64,000 bases of DNA from Bradyrhizobium sp. U87765 SZCCT0048 (lineage in GTDB: Bacteria > Pseudomonadota > Alphaproteobacteria > Rhizobiales > Xanthobacteraceae): assembly GCF_018131225.1 (NCBI RefSeq), contig NZ_JAFCMM010000001.1, positions 620,001-684,000 on the forward strand, in the 5' to 3' direction. Each line of letters opens with the position of its first letter. Position 1 is the first letter of the stretch. Shown in pieces: positions 8,796 to 16,538 of this stretch. The notes under the pieces were generated by a model. It worked only from the letters and a program-made list of their open reading frames with translations, searched no databases and was not told where the DNA came from. The position numbers and the translations under genes are program-made.

Positions 8796-8848
8796 GCAGG
8801 CCTTCCCTCAATTCAGAGTCGTTGATGTTCGATGGATAACGTCCGGCG

Positions 8849-10390
8849 TCAGGCCTGTTCGTCCGGCAGGGACAGGCGTGAGCGCAGCTCGGTCTTGAGA
8901 ACCTTGCCGTAGTTGCTCTTGGGCAGCGCCGCGAGAAACCGATAGGGTTTCGGGCGCTTGAAGCGGGCAATATGGGCAAGGCAGACGCTGTCGAGCGCCT
9001 CGGCGGTGACGACCTTGCCCGCACGCGGGACCACGAAGGCGACGACTTCCTCGCCCCAATCCGCATGCTGACGTCCAACCACCGACACCTCCAGCACGTC
9101 CGGGTGCAGCAGCAGCACCTCCTCGACCTCGCGCGGGTAGATGTTGCTGCCGCCGGAAATGATGAGATCCTTGGAGCGATCTTTCAGCGTCAGAAATCCG
9201 TCGGTCGACAGACATCCGAGGTCTCCGGTGTAGAGCCAGCCGTCGCGCAACGCCTGAGCCGTCGCCTCGGGGTTGCGCCAGTAGCCGGTCATGCAGACGT
9301 CGCTCCGGGCGATCACCTCCCCGACTTCACCGGGCGCAAGATCGCGACCGCTGTCATCCACGACCCGAACCTCGACGCCGGTTCGCGCCATGCCCACCGA
9401 CGCCAGCCGCTGCTCGTAGTGGGGATGGCCGACATCGGCGTGCATGCGCTTCGGCAGCGCCGTGATGGTGTTGGGCATTTCGCCCTGCCCGTAACCACCA
9501 AGCAGCCTCGGCCCGATGGTCTGCAGTGCGCGCTTGATGTCCTCGACATACATCGGCGCCCCGCCATAGACGATGGTGCGGATGGCATCGAGCCGCGCGC
9601 GCCCGATCGATGGATGATCGACGAGGCGCATCAACATGGTCGGCGCGGCGAAGAACGCCATGTTGTCATGGCGGCGCGTCAGCTCCGAAATCTCGGCCGG
9701 ATCGAAGCCATGGCTCGCCGGGATGACCTGATGGGACGCCCGCGCCATATGGGGCAACGCGAACAGGCCGCCGGCGTGCGACAGCGGCGCGACATGCAGC
9801 ATGCAGTCGGCTTCGCTGACCTGATCGACATCCGCGTAATAGCGCAGCGCCATGCCGCGCAGGGCGCGATGCGACAGCATCGCCCCCTTGGGCCTGCCGG
9901 TGGTGCCGCTGGTGTAGAACAGCCACGCCGGGCTTTCGTCCGCGACGTTCTGGAGGTCCAGCGCATGGGTGTCGAACAGCCGTTCGTAGTCGCGATCCTC
10001 GACACAGACGACCTGCCGCAGATCAGGCAGTTCGCCGACAAGCGACGCCAGTGGCTGCGCCAGATCCGCGGTCACGAAGCATACGCGTGCCGCGGTATCC
10101 TGCAGGATATGGCCGAACTCCCGCGCGTGCAGCCTGGCATTCATCGGCACGGCGCAGAGCCCGGCATGCCAGATCGCATACAGCGCCTCGAGATATTGCG
10201 GGCAGTTCTTCATCGCGAGACCGACACGGTCGCCGGGCTGCAGGTTCAACCGCCCGCGCAAGGCGGCCGCGAGTCGCGAGACGCGGAGCATGAACTGCGC
10301 GTATGACGCGCGGCATTCGGTTCCGACGGAAATCGCCGGGCACTCGGGGAAAGAACGCGCAGCGGACGCGAGAAAATAGCCGACATTCAT
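8849..10390 (-). CDS. AMP-dependent acyl-CoA synthetase (class I adenylate-forming)
   Basis: 513 aa, usual length. The phosphate-binding loop LFYTSGTTGRPKGAML, the GYGQGE adenine motif, YTGDLGCLSTDGFLTLKDRS and the C-terminal catalytic lysine region KSNYGKVLKTELR are all present. It would activate a carboxylate as its CoA thioester with ATP. Gene order with a thiolase 10 bases upstream suggests that the acid is then cleaved thiolytically. The substrate could be an aromatic, cyclic or medium-chain acid; the sequence alone does not decide. Confidence 0.9.
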   Translation of the reverse strand: MNVGYFLASAARSFPECPAISVGTECRASYAQFMLRVSRLAAALRGRLNLQPGDRVGLAMKNCPQYLEALYAIWHAGLCAVPMNARLHAREFGHILQDTAARVCFVTADLAQPLASLVGELPDLRQVVCVEDRDYERLFDTHALDLQNVADESPAWLFYTSGTTGRPKGAMLSHRALRGMALRYYADVDQVSEADCMLHVAPLSHAGGLFALPHMARASHQVIPASHGFDPAEISELTRRHDNMAFFAAPTMLMRLVDHPSIGRARLDAIRTIVYGGAPMYVEDIKRALQTIGPRLLGGYGQGEMPNTITALPKRMHADVGHPHYEQRLASVGMARTGVEVRVVDDSGRDLAPGEVGEVIARSDVCMTGYWRNPEATAQALRDGWLYTGDLGCLSTDGFLTLKDRSKDLIISGGSNIYPREVEEVLLLHPDVLEVSVVGRQHADWGEEVVAFVVPRAGKVVTAEALDSVCLAHIARFKRPKPYRFLAALPKSNYGKVLKTELRSRLSLPDEQA

Positions 10391-10400
10391 GAGATGAACC

Positions 10401-11636
10401 TCATCGTCCCAGAATGGTCAGACACGCGACGGCTTCTTCACAACCGTGGAAGCCACCGCCGTTCTCGGCGATCGCAAAGCGCGCGCCGCTCACCTGGCGG
10501 CCGCCAGCTTCGCCTCTCAGCTGCAGGACGAGTTCATGGATTTGAGCAAGCCCCGTGGCGCCAATGGGATGCCCACGCGACTCCAGGCCCCCGGATGGAT
10601 TGACGGGAATGCGGCCCCCCAGCACGGTGTCACCGCGCTCGGCCAGCCTGCCGCCCTCGCCGAACGCGCAGAATCCGAGATTTTCGACCTGGACGATCTC
10701 GCCGAACGCCGAGGCGTCATGGACTTCCGCGACGGAGATATCTTCAGGTCCGATGCCCGCCTGTTCATAGGCTTTCAGCGCGAGGCGCCGACAAATATGC
10801 CTGTCGACCTCTTCCGGCTCGCGATCGCTGCCGGAACCGAGCACGCTGGCATGCACCTTGATCGCGCGCGTGCGATCGAAGCGATCCAGCGCCTCCTCGC
10901 GAACGAGGATCGCTGCCGCGGCGCCGTCGGTGATCGGCGCACACATCGGCAGGGTCAGCGGCCAGGAAATCATGCGCGCGGCGAGCACCTCGTCGATCGA
11001 CATGTCAGCGCGGTAGTGCGCCAGCGGATTGAGCGTTGAATGGCGATGGTTCTTGGCCGCGACCGCGGCCAGCTGCCGTTCCGTCGTGCCGAACGTCTTC
11101 ATGTGAAATTTCGCCATCGCCGCATAGACATCCATGAAAACGCTGCGCATGCCGGGATCGCCCGCGCGCCCCCGCGGCGGCGCCATGCCCTCCCCCAGCC
11201 GAAGCAGTCGCGCCGCGGAGGCCTCGACCGCATGAACATCCCAGGCGCCATCGAAGATCGCGAGATTCCTCGTCTTATCCGGGCCGTTCATCTTCTCGGC
11301 GCCGACCGCGATCGCGACCTCACCGAGCCCTGCCTTCAGGTGGGCACAGGCGAGATGAAAGGCCGTGCTGGCACTGGCGCAGGCGTTCTCGACGTTGGTG
11401 ATGGGGATTTCCGAAAACCCGGCATCGCGCAGCGCGATCTGGCCGGCAATCATGAATTGCCCTTCCAGCGGCGCCTGCGACGTGTTGGCGAAGAAGGCTG
11501 CGTCGACATCGTCGCGCGACACGTCGGCATCCAGCAGCGCGGCAGCAACAGCCTGCCTTGTCAGGCTCTTGACGGTTTCGTCCGCGAAACGGCCGAACGG
11601 CGTCATGCCCACGCCAACGACGTAGATATCACTCAC
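10401..11636 (-). CDS. Thiolase family protein (acetyl-CoA acetyltransferase / SCP-x type)
   Basis: About 411 aa from the GTG at 11636, chosen because GGGGAGGAG ends 6 bases before it; ATG 11642 overlaps that ribosome-binding site and a longer frame starts at 11666. Catalytic features: NVENACASASTAFHLAC holds the nucleophilic Cys, EVHDASAFGE replaces the usual NEAF region as in SCP-x thiolases, and GGLESRGHPIGATG holds the general-base His. It would release acetyl- or propionyl-CoA from a beta-ketoacyl-CoA. It is first in the minus-strand operon and divergent from the MFS gene. Confidence 0.88.
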   Translation of the reverse strand: MSDIYVVGVGMTPFGRFADETVKSLTRQAVAAALLDADVSRDDVDAAFFANTSQAPLEGQFMIAGQIALRDAGFSEIPITNVENACASASTAFHLACAHLKAGLGEVAIAVGAEKMNGPDKTRNLAIFDGAWDVHAVEASAARLLRLGEGMAPPRGRAGDPGMRSVFMDVYAAMAKFHMKTFGTTERQLAAVAAKNHRHSTLNPLAHYRADMSIDEVLAARMISWPLTLPMCAPITDGAAAAILVREEALDRFDRTRAIKVHASVLGSGSDREPEEVDRHICRRLALKAYEQAGIGPEDISVAEVHDASAFGEIVQVENLGFCAFGEGGRLAERGDTVLGGRIPVNPSGGLESRGHPIGATGLAQIHELVLQLRGEAGGRQVSGARFAIAENGGGFHGCEEAVACLTILGR

Positions 11637-11706
11637 TCGCATCTCCTCCCCTGATGCTGCCGCCAACAGGCTGCGCCCTTGACGGCGGCGGCAGATCGCG
11701 CAATTA

Positions 11707-11735
11707 AGTCATGACTCAACTGAGTAATCAATCAG
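11707..11735. promoter_or_regulatory. Operator cluster between thiolase and MFS transporter genes
   Basis: AGTCATGACT (11707-11716) is a 10-bp palindrome, ACTCA-AC-TGAGT (11714-11725) is an inverted repeat, and TGAGTAATCAAT (11721-11732) is the exact reverse complement of the motif upstream of the TetR gene at 6291. The arrangement suggests control of both divergent units by that TetR protein. Confidence 0.6.
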
Positions 11736-11838
11736 AAAAACGAGCCGGCGCTATCGGGCCGGCGACGGCTGGTCCCGACACGGGGCCCGAACCACACACA
11801 AAACGCCGTCACCGACACGGCGACTGGAGGAAATGGAC

Positions 11839-13260
11839 ATGCTTGAAGCGCTCGACCGTCAGACCCGGCTGACCATCAGCCAGCGCAAGATCATCGCGGC
11901 CGCGATGCTCGGCAATCTGATGGACTTCTTCGACTACTTCATCATCGGCTTCGTGCTCGCGTTCATCATCGGCCCGTGGGGGCTGACCTTTGGCCAGTCC
12001 AGCCTGGTGCTGCTGTCGTCCGGCGCCGGCGCGATGCTGGGAGGTTTCTTCTGGGGATTTGCCGCCGACCGGATCGGACGACGCCCGGTATTTCTCGGCA
12101 CCATCCTGACGTTTTCACTGGCGACCGGCGCACTCGCGCTGACGCCCGATCACGGCTGGATCTACCTGATCGTGTTTCGGTTCATCGTCGGGTTCGGTGC
12201 GGGTGGCCTGTACTCGGTCGACATCCCGTTCGTCCTCGAATTCATCCCTTCCTCCAGGCGCGCGCTGGTCACAGGCATTGTCACGACCGCGGTCGGCGGC
12301 GGCGTCCTGCTGGGGGCGCTCGCGGCCAGCACGTTGACACCCATGATCGGGTGGCGCGGCCTGTTCGCGCTCGGCCTGGTCCCCGCGTTGGGTTCTTTCC
12401 TGCTGCGGTCGTGGGTCCCTGAATCCCCGCGCTGGCTGCTGTCGCAAGGACGGCCTCAGGACGCCCGCCGCGCAGTCGCATCTGTCCTCGAGGTGCCCAT
12501 CGAGAGTCTCAATCCGGCCACCGCGACGCCGGACAACGCGCCGCGCTTCCGTGAGATCTTCGGCTACCCCCGCAGCGTCGCCGTGACCTGGGGACTGTCG
12601 CTGTGCTCGCAGACGGCCATTTACGGCGTGACGCTGTGGGCCCCCACGCTGCTCATTCTGGTCATGCATGTGACGCCGCAACACGCAGCCGCGCTGTGGA
12701 TCGGCGTCGGGGTTGTCGGCGTCCTGTCGCGGTTCCTGTTCTCATGGCTCGCGGACCGATGGGGGCGCAGGCTGTGCGGGATCGTCTGGGGCTGCGGCGC
12801 ATCGATGGCGCTGGTCGCAGCAGCCTATTTTCACGATGCCACCCTCGGCGGCCTCTCGGTCTTCTACCTCATGCTTCTGGTCTGGTCGTTCATCGGCGAC
12901 GGCGCGCTCGCCGTGGCAGGTCCGTATGTGGCCGAAATCTGGCCCTCGCGCCTGCGCGCAACCGGCATGGGGTCCGCTTACGGGTTCGGTGGCCTCGGCA
13001 AGATCCTGGGACCGGGCGGACTGGCGCTCGTCGTCGGTTCGTCGAATGTCATCAAGCCGGAGGTGTCGCTGGCGGCCCTGATGCCGAGCTTCATCTACTT
13101 CGCGGCATTCTATCTGCTCGGCGGCCTGATCTGGGCTGGGCTCGGCATCGAGACGAAAGGGCAATCACTGGAAGCCATCGAGCGTCGCCTCGGCGCGTGG
13201 AAAGCCCGACGCTCCCAGCAGCAGATCGCAATGCGCTCCGGCGCGGCGCTCGACAAGTGA
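11839..13260 (+). CDS. MFS transporter, aromatic-acid/sugar-porter type
   Basis: 473 aa from ATG 11839, chosen because GGAGG lies 8 bases upstream; ATG 11833 is only 2 bases from it. Twelve hydrophobic segments are expected. The MFS loop 2-3 motif is GFAADRIGRRPVFLGT and its second-half counterpart is SWLADRWGRRLCG; PESPRWLLSQGR is the loop typical of sugar porters and niacin/aromatic acid carriers. LMDFFDYFIIGFVLAF in helix 1 has the acidic residue common in aromatic acid:proton symporters. It probably imports the substrate of the divergent thiolase/ligase operon. Confidence 0.9.
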   Translation: MLEALDRQTRLTISQRKIIAAAMLGNLMDFFDYFIIGFVLAFIIGPWGLTFGQSSLVLLSSGAGAMLGGFFWGFAADRIGRRPVFLGTILTFSLATGALALTPDHGWIYLIVFRFIVGFGAGGLYSVDIPFVLEFIPSSRRALVTGIVTTAVGGGVLLGALAASTLTPMIGWRGLFALGLVPALGSFLLRSWVPESPRWLLSQGRPQDARRAVASVLEVPIESLNPATATPDNAPRFREIFGYPRSVAVTWGLSLCSQTAIYGVTLWAPTLLILVMHVTPQHAAALWIGVGVVGVLSRFLFSWLADRWGRRLCGIVWGCGASMALVAAAYFHDATLGGLSVFYLMLLVWSFIGDGALAVAGPYVAEIWPSRLRATGMGSAYGFGGLGKILGPGGLALVVGSSNVIKPEVSLAALMPSFIYFAAFYLLGGLIWAGLGIETKGQSLEAIERRLGAWKARRSQQQIAMRSGAALDK

Positions 13261-13857
13261 GGGAAAGGCACTCCCCGCCCCTGGAAGACAGTGGACCGGC
13301 GCGCGATGAGGGACTGGATCCCCTCACGGGCGTCGGCGCTGTTCAGCCCCCGGATCGGGCAGCACATGGCAACGCCGCGGCGTAACAGACGCGCCGCGGC
13401 ACTCCGGTCCCGCAGCACTCACACCTCGCCCCGTCAGCGAGCTTGCACGCCCTGCACGAGAACGGACCGGCTCAAACGGCTTCCCCTTCGTCGGCAAGAG
13501 CGGTGAAGCTGTCGACTTGGCAATCGAACCCGCTCTCCGGCGTGATGTCCGGCCCCGCATCGGGGTCGAATTCGAGCGAACGCGCGACGAACGCGGTGCG
13601 CATGAGCGCCATGCTGGTACGCCCCGACGGGATGGTCGCCTGGGCCAGCGAGACGACCGCCGACGAGGACGGCGCAGCCCGCGCCGCCTTGCGATGGTTC
13701 GGCGAACCCGTGACGGCGGATGATCCCGGCCTGCGACCGACAAGCGGGACATCGCGCTGAGCGGCCCGCCGCTCACACGACATCACCGGGTCACGATGCT
13801 GCGCATCGCCCCGGTGATATCGAGCGAGATGCCACGGCCGGCCGTGGCGCCGCGGCC
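13261..13857. other. Decayed region between MFS and SDR genes
   Basis: About 600 bases without an intact gene. Besides the crotonase tail, the plus strand at about 13605-13700 reads MLVRPDGMVAWASE followed by AARAALRWFG, like the C-terminal thioredoxin-fold end of PheA/MhpA-type FAD aromatic hydroxylases (LVRPDGxVAWR). An alternative minus-strand reading at 13472-13615 (EFDPDAGPDITPESGFD, stop at 13472) also looks protein-like, so the strand of this relic is not certain. Confidence 0.45.
13275..13349 (-). pseudogene. C-terminal remnant of an enoyl-CoA hydratase (crotonase) gene
   Basis: The minus strand reads LNSADAREGIQSLIARRSTV followed by FQGR, matching the conserved C-terminal helix of crotonases (S-x-DAREG-x-x-A-x-x-x-KR-x-P-x-F-x-GR). 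No catalytic oxyanion-hole segment is present nearby, and the frame is not a complete gene. It lies 15 bases after the MFS stop on the opposite strand. Confidence 0.55.
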
Positions 13858-14775
13858 TCAGAGCTTGAGGCCGAGCCGCGTCGCCGCCTGAGTGACGTAC
13901 TTCTGGGTCTGGTGGAACGCGCCGCCGAGATCGCGCGCCCTCGACATGTCGCTGATCTCGGCAAAATGCGCCGCAATCGCGTCCGGCGTCCATTCCTCCG
14001 GCGGCAGATTGACGCCTTCGGTTTCGACGATCCTGATGACCGCGAACGATCCCGCGCCGGCGCCCATGATGGTACGGGTCGGCGCGTCCGCGCCGAGAAG
14101 ATACAGCACCGCGGGCGTGATCGATTCCGGCTTGAGCAATTCGAGCGCCTGCGGCGGCAGCAGCTCTTCGGTCATGCGCGTCGCCGCCGTCGGCGAGATG
14201 GTATTGACGCGGATATCGGTCTTGCGCCCCTCCTCCGCCAGCACGTTCATCAGGCCGGCCATCGCCGCCTTCGCCGCGCCGTAGTTGGCCTGGCCGAAAT
14301 TGCCGAACAGGCCCGAGCTCGACGTCGTCAGCACGATGCGTCCGTAATTGCGCTCGCGCATCCCGTTCCACACCGCCTTGCAGCAGTTGAAGGTGCCGAC
14401 GAGATGCACGTCGAGCACTTTCCGGAAATCGTCCTCTTCCATCTTGCCGAACGACTTGTCGCGCAGGATGCCGGCATTGGCGACCAGCAGGTCGACCTGC
14501 CCCCACTTTTCTGTCGCCTTCGCGACCATGGCCTCGACCTGCTCGCGGTTGGAGACGTCAGCACCGTCAGCCATGGCCTCGCCGCCGGCCTTGCGGATCT
14601 CCTCGACCACGGCGTCCGCCGGTCCGAGCGAGCCACCGCTGCCGTCGCGCGCACCGCCGAAGTCATTCACCACCACGCGGGCGCCGCGCGCGGCAAGGCC
14701 AAGCGCATGCGCCTTGCCGAGACCGTTGCCCGCGCCGGTGACGATCGCGACCTTGCCATCAAACCTGATTGTCAT
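13858..14775 (-). CDS. SDR-family oxidoreductase (3-hydroxyacyl-CoA dehydrogenase-like)
   Basis: 305 aa. NAD-binding GAGNGLGKAHALGLA is at residues about 15-29, NDFGGARDGSGG matches the multifunctional-enzyme type 2 (peroxisomal MFE-2) dehydrogenase class, and the catalytic Ser and Tyr-x3-Lys are in LTTSSSGLFGNFGQ and ANYGAAKAAMAG. The C-terminal part (residues about 250-305) extends beyond the core, as in the MFE-2 group. It probably oxidises a 3-hydroxyacyl-CoA. It is 12 bases downstream of a MaoC-type hydratase, giving a hydratase/dehydrogenase pair for beta-oxidation. Confidence 0.87.
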   Translation of the reverse strand: MTIRFDGKVAIVTGAGNGLGKAHALGLAARGARVVVNDFGGARDGSGGSLGPADAVVEEIRKAGGEAMADGADVSNREQVEAMVAKATEKWGQVDLLVANAGILRDKSFGKMEEDDFRKVLDVHLVGTFNCCKAVWNGMRERNYGRIVLTTSSSGLFGNFGQANYGAAKAAMAGLMNVLAEEGRKTDIRVNTISPTAATRMTEELLPPQALELLKPESITPAVLYLLGADAPTRTIMGAGAGSFAVIRIVETEGVNLPPEEWTPDAIAAHFAEISDMSRARDLGGAFHQTQKYVTQAATRLGLKL

Positions 14776-14787
14776 GGATGTCTTTCC

Positions 14788-15252
14788 TCAAGCAAAGAAC
14801 AGGAGACCAAGCCAGTCGGCGACCAGCGCCGGCTTGTCGCCACCCTCGATCTCGACGGTGACCTGGGTGCGCGACAGCAACTCGTTCGGCCCGCGCAGCG
14901 TCGCTTCCGCCAGCGTGAAGCGGCCGCGCACGCGCGCGCCGGCGCGCACCGGCGAGACGAAACGCAGCTTGTCGAAGCCGTAGTTCACGCTCATGCGCGT
15001 GCCCTCGATCGCCGGCAGCACTTCGTAGGCGAACACGCTCATCAGCGACAGGCTGAGAAAGCCATGCGCGATCGTGCCGCCGAACGGCGTCTCGCGCGCC
15101 GCGCGCGCGGGATCGACATGGATGAACTGATGGTCCTCTGTCACCTCGGCAAACGCATCGATGCGCGCCTGGTCGACGAGGTGCCATGGCGACGTGCCGA
15201 TCTCGGTGCCGACAAGCGCCATGTAGGCGTCGCGGCTGATTGTCCTGGTCAT
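14788..15252 (-). CDS. MaoC-family dehydratase (R-specific enoyl-CoA hydratase-like)
   Basis: 154 aa from ATG 15252, with GGAAGG about 9 bases upstream; the frame is open to 15321 but the extra residues are not hot-dog-like. The hydratase-2 motif FAEVTEDHQFIHVDPARA, with Asp and His about five residues apart, followed by FGGTIAHGFLSLSL, is the catalytic signature. It hydrates 2-enoyl-CoA to the R-3-hydroxyacyl-CoA. With the adjacent MFE-2-like SDR it forms a two-gene unit that could complete a beta-oxidation round ended by the thiolase encoded at 10401. Confidence 0.9.
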   Translation of the reverse strand: MTRTISRDAYMALVGTEIGTSPWHLVDQARIDAFAEVTEDHQFIHVDPARAARETPFGGTIAHGFLSLSLMSVFAYEVLPAIEGTRMSVNYGFDKLRFVSPVRAGARVRGRFTLAEATLRGPNELLSRTQVTVEIEGGDKPALVADWLGLLFFA

Positions 15253-15370
15253 GAAGCTGTTCGTTCCTTCCAAAGTTGCGGCGGCAGCTTCCACAGATTG
15301 GCGGGCGCTGTCCATGCACAATCATGGGCGTCAAAACTCATCACTGGAAAAGCCTCCGACCCTTGTGTTT

Positions 15371-15495
15371 GTCGTCGCCGGGCTTGTCCCGGCGACCCCG
15401 GCAAGGAGGGCACTGCGTCCCCAAGCGAGGTGGCCGGGAGACCTTGGTCCTGGCGATCCGTTAAAGACGGATCGCGCTGCCCGGCCACGACAGGG
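15371..15495. repeat. REP-like palindromic element, type A
   Basis: GTCGTCGCCGGGCTTGTCCC followed by GGCGAC forms a hairpin, and GCCCGGCCACGACAGGG closes the element. Related copies occur at 19309, 27651 and 28149. They resemble the short intergenic palindromes scattered in Bradyrhizobium-group genomes. Confidence 0.75.
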
Positions 15496-15530
15496 AAAGA
15501 TGGAAGCGTGGCCCACACCGGAAAATCCCG

Positions 15531-16430
15531 TCAGACGGCAATCGTCATGGTCCGGGCCAGCAACCGCGCCTCTTCGGTCAGGGCTGCCACCAGCGGCGTC
15601 ATCGGCTCGCGGTGAGGCACCACGAGACCGATGGAATGGACGCTGCTCGGCTCGACGATCGGAATCGAGCGCACCTTGTCGGTGAGCCCGAGCGTCTCGG
15701 CGAGGCGCGCCGGCATCACGCTCGCCCAGCGCCCGGTGCGGACATGGGCATAGAGCACGATCATCGAGTTGGATTCCAGCGTCGGCGACGCAGTCGCGCC
15801 GGCCCGCTGCAGCAACTGGTCGATGATCCTGCGGTTCTGCATGTTGGGCGTCAGCAGGCAGAGCGGAATGGTACCGACCTCGGCCCAGGTCACGGTCTCG
15901 CGATCGCCGAAGTCGCCATCGGGCGCGGTCAGCAGGCGATACTGTTCGAGATAGAGCGGCACGGTGTTGACGTTGCCGAGCGGCTCGTTGTCGAGATAGG
16001 TCAGCCCGGCGTCGACCTCGAGATTTTCAAGAAGGCGCAGGGCCTCGATCGACGTCGACGACAGGATGGTGAACTTCACCCCGGGATGCTTGGCGCGGAA
16101 CGGCGTGGTCAGCGTCGCGGTCATGGCGAGCGCGGTCGGAATGGCCGCGATCCTGATATGGCCGACGAGGCCATGCTTCATCGCGTCGATGTCCTGGCGC
16201 ATGGCGCGGGCATCGCCGACGATGCGCCGCGCCCAGTCGAGCACGCGGTCGCCCTCGGGCGTGAAGCCCTGGAACCGGGAGCCGCGGTTCACCAGCAGCA
16301 GGCCGAGCGATTCCTCGAGCTGCTTGATGCCCGCCGACAGGGTCGGCTGGCTGACGCCGCAGAACTCGGCCGCCCGGCCGAAATGCTGTTCGCGGGCAAG
16401 CGCCAGCAGGAATTCGAGCTTGTCGATCAT
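15531..16430 (-). CDS. LysR-family transcriptional regulator
   Basis: 299 aa from ATG 16430 (MIDKLEFLLALAREQHFGRA), which gives the usual LysR length; an upstream frame to 16502 is not conserved-looking. The helix-turn-helix is AAEFCGVSQPTLSAGIKQLE at about residues 20-39. The C-terminal periplasmic-binding-like domain starts near residue 90. This type is often found near formate dehydrogenase genes, but none lies in the window. It sits 108 bases downstream of the acyl-CoA synthetase on the same strand. Targets unknown. Confidence 0.88.
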   Translation of the reverse strand: MIDKLEFLLALAREQHFGRAAEFCGVSQPTLSAGIKQLEESLGLLLVNRGSRFQGFTPEGDRVLDWARRIVGDARAMRQDIDAMKHGLVGHIRIAAIPTALAMTATLTTPFRAKHPGVKFTILSSTSIEALRLLENLEVDAGLTYLDNEPLGNVNTVPLYLEQYRLLTAPDGDFGDRETVTWAEVGTIPLCLLTPNMQNRRIIDQLLQRAGATASPTLESNSMIVLYAHVRTGRWASVMPARLAETLGLTDKVRSIPIVEPSSVHSIGLVVPHREPMTPLVAALTEEARLLARTMTIAV

Positions 16431-16538
16431 GGAGAGCTTTATCGGGACAATTGCGCCCGATAGGAAGCCTTTTTGGGCGGCGCCGCAAGGTGGCGTCGCC
16501 ATGGCTGTGGGGTTTCGCCGCAGCCGCGACGGAGGCGG

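Noticed and set aside
13720..15615. A 631-codon plus-strand frame opposite the SDR and MaoC genes
   Set aside because: His/Arg/Asp-rich antisense translation without domains; the minus strand carries complete catalytic motifs.
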